From NCBI GenBank assembly GCA_030144725.1, contig JASKMD010000036.1, positions 939,501 through 1,003,500 of the forward strand: a stretch of DNA of 64,000 bases, read 5' to 3'. The notes below the pieces were generated by a model. The model made no database searches, was not told the DNA's origin, and was given only the letters and a program-made list of their open reading frames with translations. The stretch comes from Haematococcus lacustris (Eukaryota > Chlorophyta > Chlorophyceae > Chlamydomonadales > Haematococcaceae). Shown one piece after another: positions 1 to 10,127 of the stretch; the stretch's first letter is position 1, and each line of letters begins with the position of its first letter. The translations under genes and the position numbers were made by a program.

Positions 1-724
1 TTGAATGTCAGACTATATTTGGAGTAGAATCGGGTATGCGAGATGGCGACCTGGGCTGGAATCCAGACCCTAGCACTGCAGAACCCAAAGCCACAGCTGA
101 GATAGGACACCGCATAGGGCACCATACACACCCTGCAGCGGATAGCAGCCACCTAACCTTGTGTATCGACAATGTGAATGTAAGAATTATGGGTAGTACC
201 GCTACTGGGACAAACACATACATGAATGTAGACCATACCACCCACCCATGCCCCTCCAACGCAACTCAACCTGGGCGAACCGATTACCTCGATACACCCA
301 TCTTCATCGCCATCCTCATAGGATGGTGTGTGACACAACGACACCAACCCCAGATACCCACCCCGAATGTTACAGTTCTGCTTTAAACCTAGTATGCATG
401 TGATTTGAATGCGCATGCAGGTCTTTCCAGCCCTGCATGCGAGATCGACTTTTGTCATGTTTAGTTTGTCATGACAGTTGGTAGTTTGTTCTTGGTTGAT
501 ATAATGCCTTGCACTGCTTATTGTAAGGACTTGGAACCTCACCGAACAAGGACCAGTCGATAATCGAAACAACGCCAATCCGAGATTCAAAAGACGTATC
601 ACAACTATTATAACGTCGCACGCTAAAGAGTACATAAGCAGCAGCTACAGCGGTAGCAGCAGCAGATAGCAACAACAAGTAGCAACAGCCACACACCAGG
701 ATATTGCTTTGTCCAGCCGCAAAT

Positions 725-1576
725 ATGAATCGTCGTCCGCCCTATCCTGAAGATACGGCGAAACTAAAACATCTGGTTTCCCTGTTTCTTGATCATCGGT
801 CTGTGCAGTGACTGACAAGCAGGAGGATTTCAACATCCTTTCACTACTGGACGACGTGCTACCCAACGACGTCCCTCCGGCGCCGCCTACCGTGAACCCA
901 CCAATCGCAGCGCACAGTGAGTATACCCACTTACTCCAAGCGCAGCGCCACTTGCATTACTTTTGCTAAAGTGCAGTGTTTGAACCTGCGTGCGTAGCAG
1001 TGACCACCTGCGACAGCAGTGCTACCCGCGCAAGTGGTGATTACCTGCGTCAGCAGTGCTGACCTGCGCAAGCAGTGACTTACCCAATTCTTGGTGACCT
1101 GCTTTTTGCAGTGAACGCTGCCCCCAAGAGGAGGACTCCGATCCCCGTTCCAGACTTCTCACAAGTTCGGGTGGTACCGCCGGCAGTACCGCCAACGGCC
1201 CCAGCAGAACCACCGCTTCCCCACCACCGCCCGAGCCAGACTTCGAATCCGTGCCCGAAGTGCGCCCAGTTTCAAGCAGCCGCAGATTACCAACACGCTG
1301 TCAACCGTGAGCTTCGACTCCAGTTAGCAGCACAGCAACACATTATCACTACCATTGCATCAGGGAAGGCACCCGCAACATACCCATTGCCTCCCCCTAT
1401 CACTACCCCACCACCAGCCCCGGCTGTGAATAGCAATCACCTAGCAGCTCAGCGCCGCCAAGCAGCCAAGGCAGCCAGGCACACATAATGGAGGGTGATA
1501 TGCCAGATACACACACCGTTTTGAGTGCCGTGAACACCTTGTCCCACAACATAGAAACCCACCTCCGTGCCCTCAC
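725..1576 (+). pseudogene. Mirror copy of the truncated gag region (left arm)
   Basis: This is the plus-strand duplicate of the 1798-2649 sequence. It has the same MNRRPPYPED start at 725, the same intron ending in a CAG near 1110 and the same Pro/Ala-rich exon to 1487. The gag start at 1488 is cut after about 30 codons, at 1576, where the centre of the palindrome begins. The 66-aa frame at 1488-1688 is a chimera of gag and antisense centre and is not a real protein. Confidence 0.5.
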
Positions 1577-2649
1577 AAAGTGGAAAAACCTCATCAACTT
1601 GAAAGAGGAACACATTGACGTCTCCCTTGCCCTCATACACCGCCACCTCATTAAGCTTGATGAAGCCTACAAACTGATGCTGATCTGACGGTGGTGTGCA
1701 CTGCACCTCTACCCTAGGGGCAGGGGCAGGTGGTGGTGCGGTGTGAGGTGGTTGAACAGCGGCAGATTGTGCTTGGATGAAAAGTGTTAAATTGTCCGTG
1801 AGGGCACGGAGGTGGGTTTCTATGTTGTGGGACAAGGTGTTCACGGCACTCAAAACGGTGTGTGTATCTGGCATATCACCCTCCATTATGTGTGCCTGGC
1901 TGCCTTGGCTGCTTGGCGGCGCTGAGCTGCTAGGTGATCTCTATTCACAGCCGGGGCTGGTGGTGGGGTAGTGATAGGGGGAGGCAATGGGTATGTTGCG
2001 GGTGCCTTCCCTGATGCAATGGTAGTGATAATGTGTTGCTGTGCTGCTAACTGGAGTCGAAGCTCACGGTTGACAGCGTGTTGGTAATCTGCGGCTGCTT
2101 GAAACTGGGCGCACTTCGGGCACGGATTCGAAGTCTGGCTCGGGCGGTGGTGGGGAAGCGGTGGTTCTGCTGGGGCCGTTGGCGGTACTGCCGGCGGTAC
2201 CACCCGAACTTGTGAGAAGTCTGGAACGGGGATCGGAGTCCTCCTCTTGGGGGCAGCGTTCACTGCAAAAAGCAGGTCACCAAGAATTGGGTAAGTCACT
2301 GCTTGCGCAGGTCAGCACTGCTGACGCAGGTAATCACCACTTGCGCGGGTAGCACTGCTGTCGCAGGTGGTCACTGCTACGCACGCAGGTTCAAACACTG
2401 CACTTTAGCAAAAGTAATGCAAGTGGCGCTGCGCTTGGAGTAAGTGGGTATACTCACTGTGCGCTGCGATTGGTGGGTTCACGGTAGGCGGCGCCGGAGG
2501 GACGTCGTTGGGTAGCACGTCGTCCAGTAGTGAAAGGATGTTGAAATCCTCCTGCTTGTCAGTCACTGCACAGACCGATGATCAAGAAACAGGGAAACCA
2601 GATGTTTTAGTTTCGCCGTATCTTCAGGATAGGGCGGACGACGATTCAT
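1577..2649 (-). pseudogene. Truncated retroelement gag region (right arm and centre)
   Basis: Read on the minus strand, a short exon-like ORF starts MNRRPPYPED near 2649. A stretch containing FNILSLLDDVLPNDVPP follows, then an intron with a GTGAGT donor and CAG acceptor ending near 2264. Next comes a Pro/Ala-rich segment with a CPKC motif (2264-1889). The ATG at 1886 opens a frame ending in FVGFIKLNEVAVYEGKGDV and FLFQVDEVF before the palindrome junction at 1577. The last piece resembles the start of the retrotransposon capsid domain of Ty3-like Gag (F.G..DV..FL..VE..F). Everything downstream of capsid is missing. The family assignment rests on that motif alone. Confidence 0.5.
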
Positions 2650-2987
2650 ATTTGCGGCTGGACAAAGCAATATCCTGGTGTGTGGCTGTTGCTACTTGTT
2701 GTTGCTATCTGCTGCTGCTACCGCTGTAGCTGCTGCTTATGTACTCTTTAGCGTGCGACGTTATAATAGTTGTGATACGTCTTTTGAATCTCGGATTGGC
2801 GTTGTTTCGATTATCGACTGGTCCTTGTTCGGTGAGGTTCCAAGTCCTTACAATAAGCAGTGCAAGGCATTATATCAACCAAGAACAAACTACCAACTGT
2901 CATGACAAACTAAACATGACAAAAGTCGATCTCGCATGCAGGGCTGGAAAGACCTGCATGCGCATTCAAATCACATGCATACTAGGT

Positions 2988-3890
2988 TTAAAGCAGAACT
3001 GTAACATTCGGGGTGGGTATCTGGGGTTGGTGTCGTTGTGTCACACACCATCCTATGAGGATGGCGATGAAGATGGGTGTATCGAGGTAATCGGTTCGCC
3101 CAGGTTGAGTTGCGTTGGAGGGGCATGGGTGGGTGGTATGGTCTACATTCATGTATGTGTTTGTCCCAGTAGCGGTACTACCCATAATTCTTACATTCAC
3201 ATTGTCGATACACAAGGTTAGGTGGCTGCTATCCGCTGCAGGGTGTGTATGGTGCCCTATGCGGTGTCCTATCTCAGCTGTGGCTTTGGGTTCTGCAGTG
3301 CTAGGGTCTGGATTCCAGCCCAGGTCGCCATCTCGCATACCCGATTCTACTCCAAATATAGTCTGACATTCAAGCTCTACAAGCTCATACGTACTCATCC
3401 TCCCTGGTACCTCTCCATCTCCGCCGGGCTCTAGGGCCCCGCTAGCTCCAGCACATGCCTGTCTATGCTGCTGCTTGCTATGAGGTCCAGGTATGCTATA
3501 TCCATTTAGGTGCTGGGTCCAGCCTCCTGCAGTCATGTGGGCAGCCCGGTGTAGGTTGTCGTGATTGGTGGTAGGTATGTGGTCATTGTGTGGTGGTGGG
3601 CGTCTATGGTATGACAGCAGGGTCTGCCATGCTGGGTCCGTTGGCTGCCCGTTCCTGTCGGTGTGGTTGAGGGTGGTGCATTGTGGGACATTGTGGGCCT
3701 GTGTGGCTGGTCTGCTCACCGCCGTCATGGTGTCTTCCGTAGTCATCTCCGCTTGCTCCTCCTCCATGGGTGAGCCGCCTGTGCAGTGACATGATGTGGG
3801 TGAAGGTATGGGATCTGTGATAGCGATGAGGTTTGTGGGCATCTTCCGGTCATATCCATGATGTGGCTTATGGATCCTATGGTTGCGCAC
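2988..3890 (-). CDS. Unrecognised 300-codon Thr/His/Pro-rich reading frame
   Basis: An open frame of 300 codons starts in unique sequence and ends inside the right arm of palindrome 1. Its C-terminal 116 codons are duplicated on the plus strand at 36-386. The first in-frame ATG is near 3840 (MPTNLIAI); the upstream start would be GTG. Composition is Thr-, His- and Pro-rich with no recognisable domain. It could be an exon, a retroelement 3' region or chance. I do not assign a function. Confidence 0.25.
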   Translation of the reverse strand: MRNHRIHKPHHGYDRKMPTNLIAITDPIPSPTSCHCTGGSPMEEEQAEMTTEDTMTAVSRPATQAHNVPQCTTLNHTDRNGQPTDPAWQTLLSYHRRPPPHNDHIPTTNHDNLHRAAHMTAGGWTQHLNGYSIPGPHSKQQHRQACAGASGALEPGGDGEVPGRMSTYELVELECQTIFGVESGMRDGDLGWNPDPSTAEPKATAEIGHRIGHHTHPAADSSHLTLCIDNVNVRIMGSTATGTNTYMNVDHTTHPCPSNATQPGRTDYLDTPIFIAILIGWCVTQRHQPQIPTPNVTVLL

Positions 3891-4198
3891 CTGGGTTGTG
3901 ATCCTCAGCTGAGATGGAGTCCATCTTGAGGTAAATGAGAGGTTAAGGCCTCTGCCCCCGCCTGAGCCCCCATGGCGCTGCCGGTGGGCAGCCCTCTCAA
4001 CTCCTGGGGTAAGGGCTGGAGAGTGTATCTGCGGGTATGGGTGTAGCGGCAGGTGAGTTTAGCGAGAGGTGCATGCACATGCCATTGCATATCTTTGCCA
4101 TTGAGTATAGTGTTGTAAGGTTGCAGGCTGACCTGGGTCCTTGCTCCAGTTCGCTGGGCGCCGCTGGGCCCCCTTAGGTCTCGCTGGGCTGCCCCCTC

Positions 4199-5185
4199 CT
4201 AGGTGGCGTTAGCTCCGCCTAATGGGTCATTGTCACCTGCGTTTGAGGGCATTGCCATCCGTGTGTGGTAGAGTGTTGTACCCTTGCTGGTATGGTTTGT
4301 CGTGTGCTCCTGGTGGGGCGGTGCTACCCAGGCGGTAGGTCTGTCCGGGTGGTGTGACCTTGAGGACATGCAGCCTAGCGCATTGGGAGAGTGTGCCTCA
4401 GTGGGTGGATGCCCTGCCGGTATGTCCGTCACCTGCTGTGTGGGGCAGGGGGTCCACCAGTGTTGCGTTGTTCTCAAGGGTTGCCCCTGCGTTGCCTCCG
4501 GTCTCCTCGGTGTGGGCCTGCATGGTAACGTGTGGGGTGGATGGGGTACACACGGTAGGCATAGCATGGCATGGTAGTACGAGGTAGGCATAGCATGGTA
4601 GTACAAGGTAGGCATAACATGGTAGTACAAGGTAGGCATAGCATGGTAGTACAAGGTAGGCATAGCATTGTGTGGGGGGGGGTCACAGTGGTTGTTAAGC
4701 GTGACGGTGTTGTTTATTTGAGGCGGATGGGGCTGGTTGCTGCTGCATTGGGCATGTTGCAATCTGATGTGGTGTGTTGGGTGCCCAGCCAGGTGTCTGT
4801 CAGATTGTACCTGATCAAATATGGGGAAGCCCGCCTCAATTGCCAGGTCATCGAAGGCAGTCAGGATGTTGTCGCTGCTGGCCCTGCTGCTGTTCCTGCA
4901 ACTGTTCCTGCTGCTGCCGCCACGGCTCCCCCCACTAGCCGCCGTGGAGGAGGGGGGAGGTAGCCCCCTACCCCCTGTACCTCTGAAGGGTTGGGTAGGC
5001 GGGAGTCGGTAGTCCTCCCCCCCCCTGCCCCTGCCTCCCTGAGTCCTCCCCGCTGCAGGTCCCCCGGTAGGGCGGGGTGCGGTAGCCCCCTGGGTGGCGA
5101 CAGTAGAGGGCGGTAGGGGCTGGAGGATGGTAGATACTCCCTGAATCCGGAGCCCCCAACCTCTGGGTGCTGGTTGCCCAGTCAC
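4199..5185 (-). CDS. Unrecognised Gly/Arg/Ser-rich exon-like frame
   Basis: On the minus strand, 5185 down to about 4800 encodes a Gly/Arg/Ser-rich segment followed by an ordered-looking stretch (NILTAFDDLAIEAGFPIF). The remainder is low complexity generated by the 24-bp tandem repeat at 4556-4667, so coding probably stops before it. There is no ATG at the 5' end. It lies upstream of, and divergent from, the recombinase exon at 5549, so it may belong to the same mobile element. Function unknown. Confidence 0.3.
   Translation of the reverse strand: MTGQPAPRGWGLRIQGVSTILQPLPPSTVATQGATAPRPTGGPAAGRTQGGRGRGGEDYRLPPTQPFRGTGGRGLPPPSSTAASGGSRGGSSRNSCRNSSRASSDNILTAFDDLAIEAGFPIFDQVQSDRHLAGHPTHHIRLQHAQCSSNQPHPPQINNTVTLNNHCDPPPHNAMPTLYYHAMPTLYYHVMPTLYYHAMPTSYYHAMLCLPCVPHPPHTLPCRPTPRRPEATQGQPLRTTQHWWTPCPTQQVTDIPAGHPPTEAHSPNALGCMSSRSHHPDRPTAWVAPPHQEHTTNHTSKGTTLYHTRMAMPSNAGDNDPLGGANAT
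4556..4667. repeat. 24-bp tandem repeat, about 4.5 copies
   Basis: The unit GGTAGGCATAGCATGGTAGT plus ACAA is repeated head to tail with single-base variants (one copy reads ATAACATGG). It creates a run of MPTLYYHA-like peptides in the minus-strand frame. Confidence 0.9.
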
Positions 5186-5548
5186 AGGCCTCGTGATGCC
5201 CAGGTGAGTGCGGGCCCTCAGAACTTAGGCAATGTAGTTCACCGAGCTGGCTGAGGCTACCCTGGCCTCCATGATGATGGTAGTGGCCTTGTTTTGCAGG
5301 CTGTGGGCTGCGTTAGCATCCTGTACCCTGTTCATGGTGCTATTAGTGTTGACAGCCACAACAACCCGGAATGTGAAGGTCCTTTGGTCATTGATGTGCT
5401 GGAGGCCCGGCTGATGCAAGTAATAGCTATTGTGCATGCATGTGGTATGTGTAGGATCTGAGTGTGATGTGGATGCCTTCAATATCAAGGACGTTGCATG
5501 CAAGAACTGGCAGGGTGGCTTGGCTGACCTGGGCCGTGAGCCGCCACA

Positions 5549-6769
5549 GAAGATGATACGGGGCCACCCATGCTGCCTGTTGGGCTGGACAAGTACGAGA
5601 TGGCCAAGATCTGCAATGTCGCAGCCCTGGACCTGCTGCTTTCCAAGCACCCGAAGACTGACCCCCAGCACCAGCGTCTGTTGCTCAAGCCCTTGCCATC
5701 AGCCAACAAGGAGTCTGAGGTGTGGTATGGCAGCCAGGCTGTGGGCATCAGCTCTGTGCGGCAACATTGGAAGACTATGTTCCCCAACTCCACTCTCCAC
5801 GGCGGCAAGCGCTCCGCCGCCACGGCTGCCCTAACATCTGGCACTCCCCTTCCCCTTGTGCAGAGAGAGGGAGGGTGGAAACACCCTGACAGCGTAGCTG
5901 TGTACCTTCATGCCGACAAGGAGGCCCGGCAGAAGCTTTGCAACGCCATCAACGCTCCCATGGTGGCGGCCGCGCTCCGCACCACACCCAGCTTGGCCTC
6001 TTTGACATCATTGCCAGAGCCCACCGTCATTGTGCAAGAGCCGCCGTCCAGCTGCAGCGGCCCTTCCGCGGCCACCTCCCTCCCCACGCCACCTCCTGTC
6101 ACCTCTCCACCGCCTGTCACCCCAGCTAGCATGCCCAGCTGGCAAGAACTGGCAGCTGCTAATGGCTGGATGCCCCCCCCCCCAAGCCCCGCACCTAGTT
6201 GCCACCCTGCAGCGGCACTGCCTACCCCTCGACCAGAGTCCGCACCTCCGGTCAACAGCTTCCCTAGCGGCGGTCCTTCAAGCATATGGCCCGGTGGTGG
6301 TGCCTTTGGCGGCGGTGTCCCTGGCAGCTGGCCCGGCGGCGGTGCCCCTGGCACCTGGCCCGGCGGCGGTGCCCCCTCTAGCAAGTGGCCCGGCGGCGGT
6401 GCCCCCTCTAGCAGCTGGCCCGGCGGCGGTGCCCCTGGAAGCTGCCCCGGCGGCGGTGCCCCCTCTAGCGGCTGGCATGCAAGCAGCTACCCTGCCCACC
6501 CTTGGCAGCCCGGGTCTGCCCATCCGGGCGGCGTGGCAAGTGGGCAGCATGTTGCTGCACCTCCGGGCTATGGCTACTGGCAGCCTTTAAACCCTTATGC
6601 GACACCCAGCATCATGCCGGCTCATCCCCTTGCTGCTCCCTGGCCGTGCATCCCCAATGCACCATGGATTGATCCGCAAGCAGCGCAACGCCTGCATGAC
6701 TTCCACGCCCACGAAGCAGCTGACAAGGCTATGAAGATGAAGCTTCTGGCAGTTGCTGCCGCTATCTAG
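5549..6769 (+). CDS. Crypton-like tyrosine recombinase, C-terminal exon
   Basis: The frame is closed upstream by TGA near 5538. A CAG at about 5546-5548 makes a plausible splice acceptor, so this is read as the last exon; the ATG at 5570 is probably internal. The N-terminal part has features of the catalytic C-terminus of Crypton/DUF3504 tyrosine recombinases. These are NVAALDLLLSKHP, then EVWYGSQAVGISSVRQ, then an HxxKR box (LHGGKRSAATAAL) at about residue 78, then QREGGWKHPDSVAVYLH, where the Tyr would be the nucleophile. The usual HxxR box reads HGGKR, with Lys in place of the first Arg. The upstream exons that should carry the first catalytic Arg were not identified. The remaining 250 residues are Pro/Gly-rich with about six GGGAPSS-type repeats. 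Two TGTAA motifs, the chlorophycean polyadenylation signal, follow at 6843 and 6861. Confidence 0.6.
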   Translation, partial: EDDTGPPMLPVGLDKYEMAKICNVAALDLLLSKHPKTDPQHQRLLLKPLPSANKESEVWYGSQAVGISSVRQHWKTMFPNSTLHGGKRSAATAALTSGTPLPLVQREGGWKHPDSVAVYLHADKEARQKLCNAINAPMVAAALRTTPSLASLTSLPEPTVIVQEPPSSCSGPSAATSLPTPPPVTSPPPVTPASMPSWQELAAANGWMPPPPSPAPSCHPAAALPTPRPESAPPVNSFPSGGPSSIWPGGGAFGGGVPGSWPGGGAPGTWPGGGAPSSKWPGGGAPSSSWPGGGAPGSCPGGGAPSSGWHASSYPAHPWQPGSAHPGGVASGQHVAAPPGYGYWQPLNPYATPSIMPAHPLAAPWPCIPNAPWIDPQAAQRLHDFHAHEAADKAMKMKLLAVAAAI

Positions 6770-6842
6770 GGTTCCTTTTATTACATGCGTTGCGGACTGT
6801 AGAGCACTAGCTTATGCAAAAATCTTGCCTGCCGACATTGTT

Positions 6843-6865
6843 TGTAATTGTTGTGCTTGCTGTAA
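6843..6865 (+). promoter_or_regulatory. Tandem TGTAA polyadenylation signals
   Basis: TGTAA occurs at 6843-6847 and 6861-6865, 74 and 92 bases after the recombinase stop. UGUAA is the usual polyadenylation signal in chlorophycean nuclear genes, which supports both the end of this gene and the host group. Confidence 0.5.
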
Positions 6866-6995
6866 TTGCCCGAGTCTGGTCAACATATCCGTATAAATCT
6901 ACAATTACGACAATATAACGATAAATTATTCCCCCGTAATGTTTAGGGATCATGTGCATAGGAGGCTGCATGCGTACGGCACTCACCCCCATGTC

Positions 6996-7689
6996 ATGCT
7001 TGCGGGCCACCCGGGAGACCAGCTCCTCGCCTTTGCGGTGCATCATCTCCATCCAGGTAACAGGGGGGAAGGCGACACCCCAACCCTCCGGCAAGGGGAA
7101 CGCGGGCACTGCAACGTACACAAGCACATGGCATCCAAGAGGGTTTCACTTAACGCACACCATCAACAACACACAACATGCACACAATGCACAACATGCA
7201 CACGGTGCACAACATGCATACAGTGCACAACATACATACAGTGCACAACATGATCAACATCAATGCACAGGTAAAAAGCCTTACCCCCTACATCCTTCAG
7301 ATGTTGGACCTAGCGCAAGCCCTCTGTCCATGAAGGGAGCACCGTCTTCCTGTTGCCCGTCTTGGGGGCCGGCCCGACCTCCTCGCCCCAAATCTGTGTT
7401 TGTTGCATGACTGCCTTTGAGATGGGTTGGGCGCGATTATTAGTTTGTTCTTGTGTTGCGATGGTCCTGCAGTAGCACATCACGACCACTAACCAAGGGG
7501 CACAACCTTTGCCAGCAAGGGTTGGGACCCCTAAAACACAGCGGGCACCAACTCGTTCATCAGGGTCTTAAACCTCGTGTAGCCATTGTAGGGCAAGGGC
7601 AGCGTCCCAAACTGCTTGAACAATCCCTGCATCACTTCCGCGATGCAGAACTCCTCTGGCACATCCCACTTACCCTCACATCGCACCTT
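6996..7689 (-). CDS. Unrecognised minus-strand gene, three exon-like segments
   Basis: Three minus-strand segments look coding and are bounded by splice-like sites. The segments are about 7689-7560 (VPEEFCIAEVMQGLFKQFG), about 7433-7268 (ISKAVMQQTQIWGEEVGPAP, with an in-frame TAG near its 3' end, then donor GTAAGG) and about 7122-6996 (PEGWGVAFPPVTWMEMMHRK, then donor GTGAGT). Upstream, the short TIR element at 7690-8034 interrupts the sequence; minus-strand sequence at 8036-8100 (SERKERKAQRD) may be the preceding exon. I do not recognise the family. The in-frame stop suggests decay or a mis-set exon boundary. Confidence 0.4.
7160..7256. repeat. 18-bp tandem repeat
   Basis: About five copies of a unit close to CACAACATGCACACAATG are repeated with variation inside the putative intron between the exon-like segments on the minus strand. 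Confidence 0.8.
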
Positions 7690-8034
7690 CACTCCTACAA
7701 TTTAGTCCCTGCGTTTGTCCCTGCGTTCTACCGATCTTGTCCGATCGGGCTGAAAATTTGATAGATGGCAGTTTTCAGAAAATAAAACATATTGTTCAAG
7801 AAAAATATTTGAAAAAACCCAAAAGCTGTTGCACTGTGGCCCGCAACCTATCCCTGCACTTATCCCTGCACCTACGCCCCAGGGCCACAGCGCAGCCGCC
7901 TTTGATTTTTTCAAAATATTCTATATGAAAAATATGTTTTATTTTCTGCAAACTACCATCTATCAAAATTTCAGCCCGATCGGACAAGGTCGGTAGAACG
8001 CAGGGACAAACGCAGGGACTAAGTTGTAGGAGTG
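7690..8034. mobile_element. 345-bp MITE of the CACTCCTACAA family
   Basis: Termini are CACTCCTACAATTTAG on the left and the complementary CTAAGTTGTAGGAGTG on the right. The flanks give a 2-bp target duplication (TT at 7688-7689 and 8035-8036). Next to each end are outward copies of TCCCTGCG/CGCAGGGA, and a further pair of TCCCTGCAC copies lies in the middle. The inner part is an inverted repeat with Aaa/Ttt-rich stretches. It is too short to encode a protein. The same ends are carried by the 3.5-kb foldback elements at 21768 and 36698 and the half element at 16067, so this is the compact form of that family. Confidence 0.85.
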
Positions 8035-8492
8035 TTTCTCTAACTTACAGTCTCGTTGCGCTTTCCGCTCCTTTCGCTCGACCTGCTTGCGAATGCCATG
8101 AGGCTGCAGGCTGCCAATGGCTTGCATTTGTTTGCGATATGCTATGTTGTAAGGCTGCTAGCTGGCGATGGCTGGCTGGCTATTGGCTAGCTACTGCAAC
8201 GGCATGGCTACATCGCTAACATCACTATGCCTCTTTTGCGTAGCAATTGCGATGTCTTCTACGAATGAGGCTGCAATTTGCTCCTGGCTGCTCCTGGAGC
8301 TCCTGGCTGCTAGCTCCTGCGATATGCGTGTGCTGTGTGCAGTGATGCCTCTTGATCCTATCGCCAAACCTAATTGCTATGGCTGGTCGCGAATGTTGTA
8401 AGGCTCCTGGCTAGAGATGGCTGTCTAGCTCGTGGCTACCCTTCTAGCGACGATGTCCTGTTCGCTGCTAGTGGGAGGGTAGCAAGGGCACG

Positions 8493-8606
8493 TGAGAAAA
8501 GTTTTCAAAAAACAATATGTTTTATTTTCTGCAAAACACCATCTATCAAAATTTCAGTCCGATCGGACAAGGTTGGTCAAAAGTGCAGGGAAGAATGCAG
8601 GGATTA
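8493..8606. mobile_element. Truncated copy of the 345-bp MITE
   Basis: This matches the right half of the 7690-8034 element (ATGTTTTATTTTCTGCAAA, then ACCATCTATCAAAATTTCAG, then GATCGGACAAGG and two diverged CAGGGA motifs). It lacks the terminal GTAGGAGTG. It is an old fragment. Confidence 0.75.
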
Positions 8607-8737
8607 AACATGCAACATGATGGTCCAGCAACTCCCCAACGACTGAGATTTACACTTTGGCCCAAGAGAGACTTGCCCTCCTCAAAGTCATAGCAGCCTA
8701 CATACCTAGTTTCACACCTGAAACCGTGAGCCACAGT

Positions 8738-8935
8738 TGACCCTCCACAGGGTCATTAATGCCTAGGTCGTGAGCCACAGTTGACCCTGCGCAGGGTTAG
8801 GAATGCCTAGTCCCTAAGCCAGACTTGAACCCTCCGCAGGGTCACTGAACCCAGCGTAGGGGGCAAGTCTGACCCTGCGCAGGGTCTAGTCACCCCCCTT
8901 TGGGCAAGAGGGGTACTAAACCCTGCGCAGGGTCA
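8738..8935. repeat. Cluster of GACCCTGCGCAGGGTC-type palindromes
   Basis: Five copies of a 16-bp palindrome or close variant lie near 8738, 8790, 8829, 8867 and 8920. They are spaced 38-53 bp apart, embedded in partial direct repeats (GTGAGCCACAGTTGACCC, AATGCCTAG). Arrangement resembles protein-binding sites or subterminal repeats of a mobile element upstream of the following reading frame. Confidence 0.7.
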
Positions 8936-9952
8936 CCTAAAAGGGGCCATCAAGAGGTCCACTTCGCTTTCTCGGTCCACAAGGACCCTCACAACCGGGC
9001 AGCTGTCCGAGACCTTGTGGCTGAGGCAGTTGCGGCACGGGGCAGCCTATCCACTGTACGGTGCGTCAATACAGATGGCACTATCGCCTCCTGTCGCCCA
9101 CTCATCCACCTCCCCACCAACGCAGACGCCACGGCCACGTTCAACTTTGTGTGTGAGCAGTCCATGATAGCATCCTCCCCCACAGCCGCAAAGCTCAACA
9201 CACAGGTCATATCAATTGGTCCACCTGCTGAGAACTGCTTTCAACACATAGCCTATGTCAGAGCAGCCATCCTCAAGGAAGGAGGCTAATCCAACCTTAA
9301 CCACCCGGTGGCAGTGCGCAACAGTTCCATCGTCTCCGCCTCCACCACCTTTGATCGTAAGATTATCTTGACCTTTGTGGATGCAGACAACAAGAGAGTA
9401 GCCACGAGCTTCGGTTAGGTCACCTTCACCACGCCCAAGGCCAAATTTAGCCTCGTCCCTGCGGGAGACAGCAGGGTCAGCGGGCTGGACACCAAGGGGG
9501 GCACTGTCATGAGCACCACCTCCCCCTCACATAAGGACGTAGCCACAGCTCTTACCAAGCTCGGTAAAGTAGGCAAAGATCGGTTTGACTTTCGTGTGGC
9601 ATTCAAGCCCACGTCTTCAAGTCAGGAGCCAATGGAGGCATCCCAACTCACAGACGCCACTGTCCGCTACTTCACAGCAAATGTCAACCACAGCTCCATT
9701 GCCAGCAGCAAGCCCATCGAGGGTAAAGGCAAGCTCTTCTTGTTCACCTTTTACCCCGACAACGCAGCCAGAAGGGCAACCTGCATCTATGTGGTAGCGC
9801 AACTGGCGGCCACCATCCACCCCATCCTCGACTCAATCGCGGCTGGTAGGGCCATTACCTTCAATGCCCACCGCACAAGCCACGTGGGCCGCCTTGAGGG
9901 CAGCGTTGGCACCACCAGCAGCAATGCCCGGTGCTCAAGAAAGCCTAACTAA
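8900..9952 (+). pseudogene. Unrecognised gene broken by two in-frame stops
   Basis: Reading continues in one frame from 8900 to 9952, with coding-like composition, but contains TAA at 9287-9289 and TAG at 9416-9418. Without the stops it would encode about 350 residues. Recognisable stretches include VHKDPHNRAAVRDLVAEAVA, TFDRKIILTFVDADNKR and ATVRYFTANVNHSS. There is no domain I can name. A small basic Thr-rich retroelement ORF1 or gag is possible. The palindrome cluster lies directly upstream and overlaps its start. Confidence 0.45.
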
Positions 9953-10127
9953 GATCAAGAAAGCCATTTTTGAAGTGGTTTTGCATGTTTTCGCCAGCAC
10001 GCGTGGGAGTGTGTTGGTGTTTTGTGGTTGTGTGAGTCCTCTCCTGCTGGTAGTGATTACAAGGATGGCGGTGCTGAGAAGTGTTAGTAGCATGTAGGGC
10101 AAGCCATGTGCTTGTCTTCGGGATGGG

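Larger units (their letters stand above)
1..3373. repeat. Palindrome 1: near-perfect inverted repeat
   Basis: Bases 1-1576 are mirrored by 1798-3373 (paired positions sum to 3374), with a 221-bp non-repeated centre at 1577-1797. The arms differ by only a few substitutions, for example near 1431-1440 versus 1935-1945. The left arm runs off the window, so its outer end is unknown. The content is the 5' region of a retroelement with the start of a gag gene. The minus-strand copy reads through the centre, while the plus-strand copy stops at the junction. Recent inverted duplication, or an assembly join of two inverted copies, would both give this picture. Confidence 0.9.
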
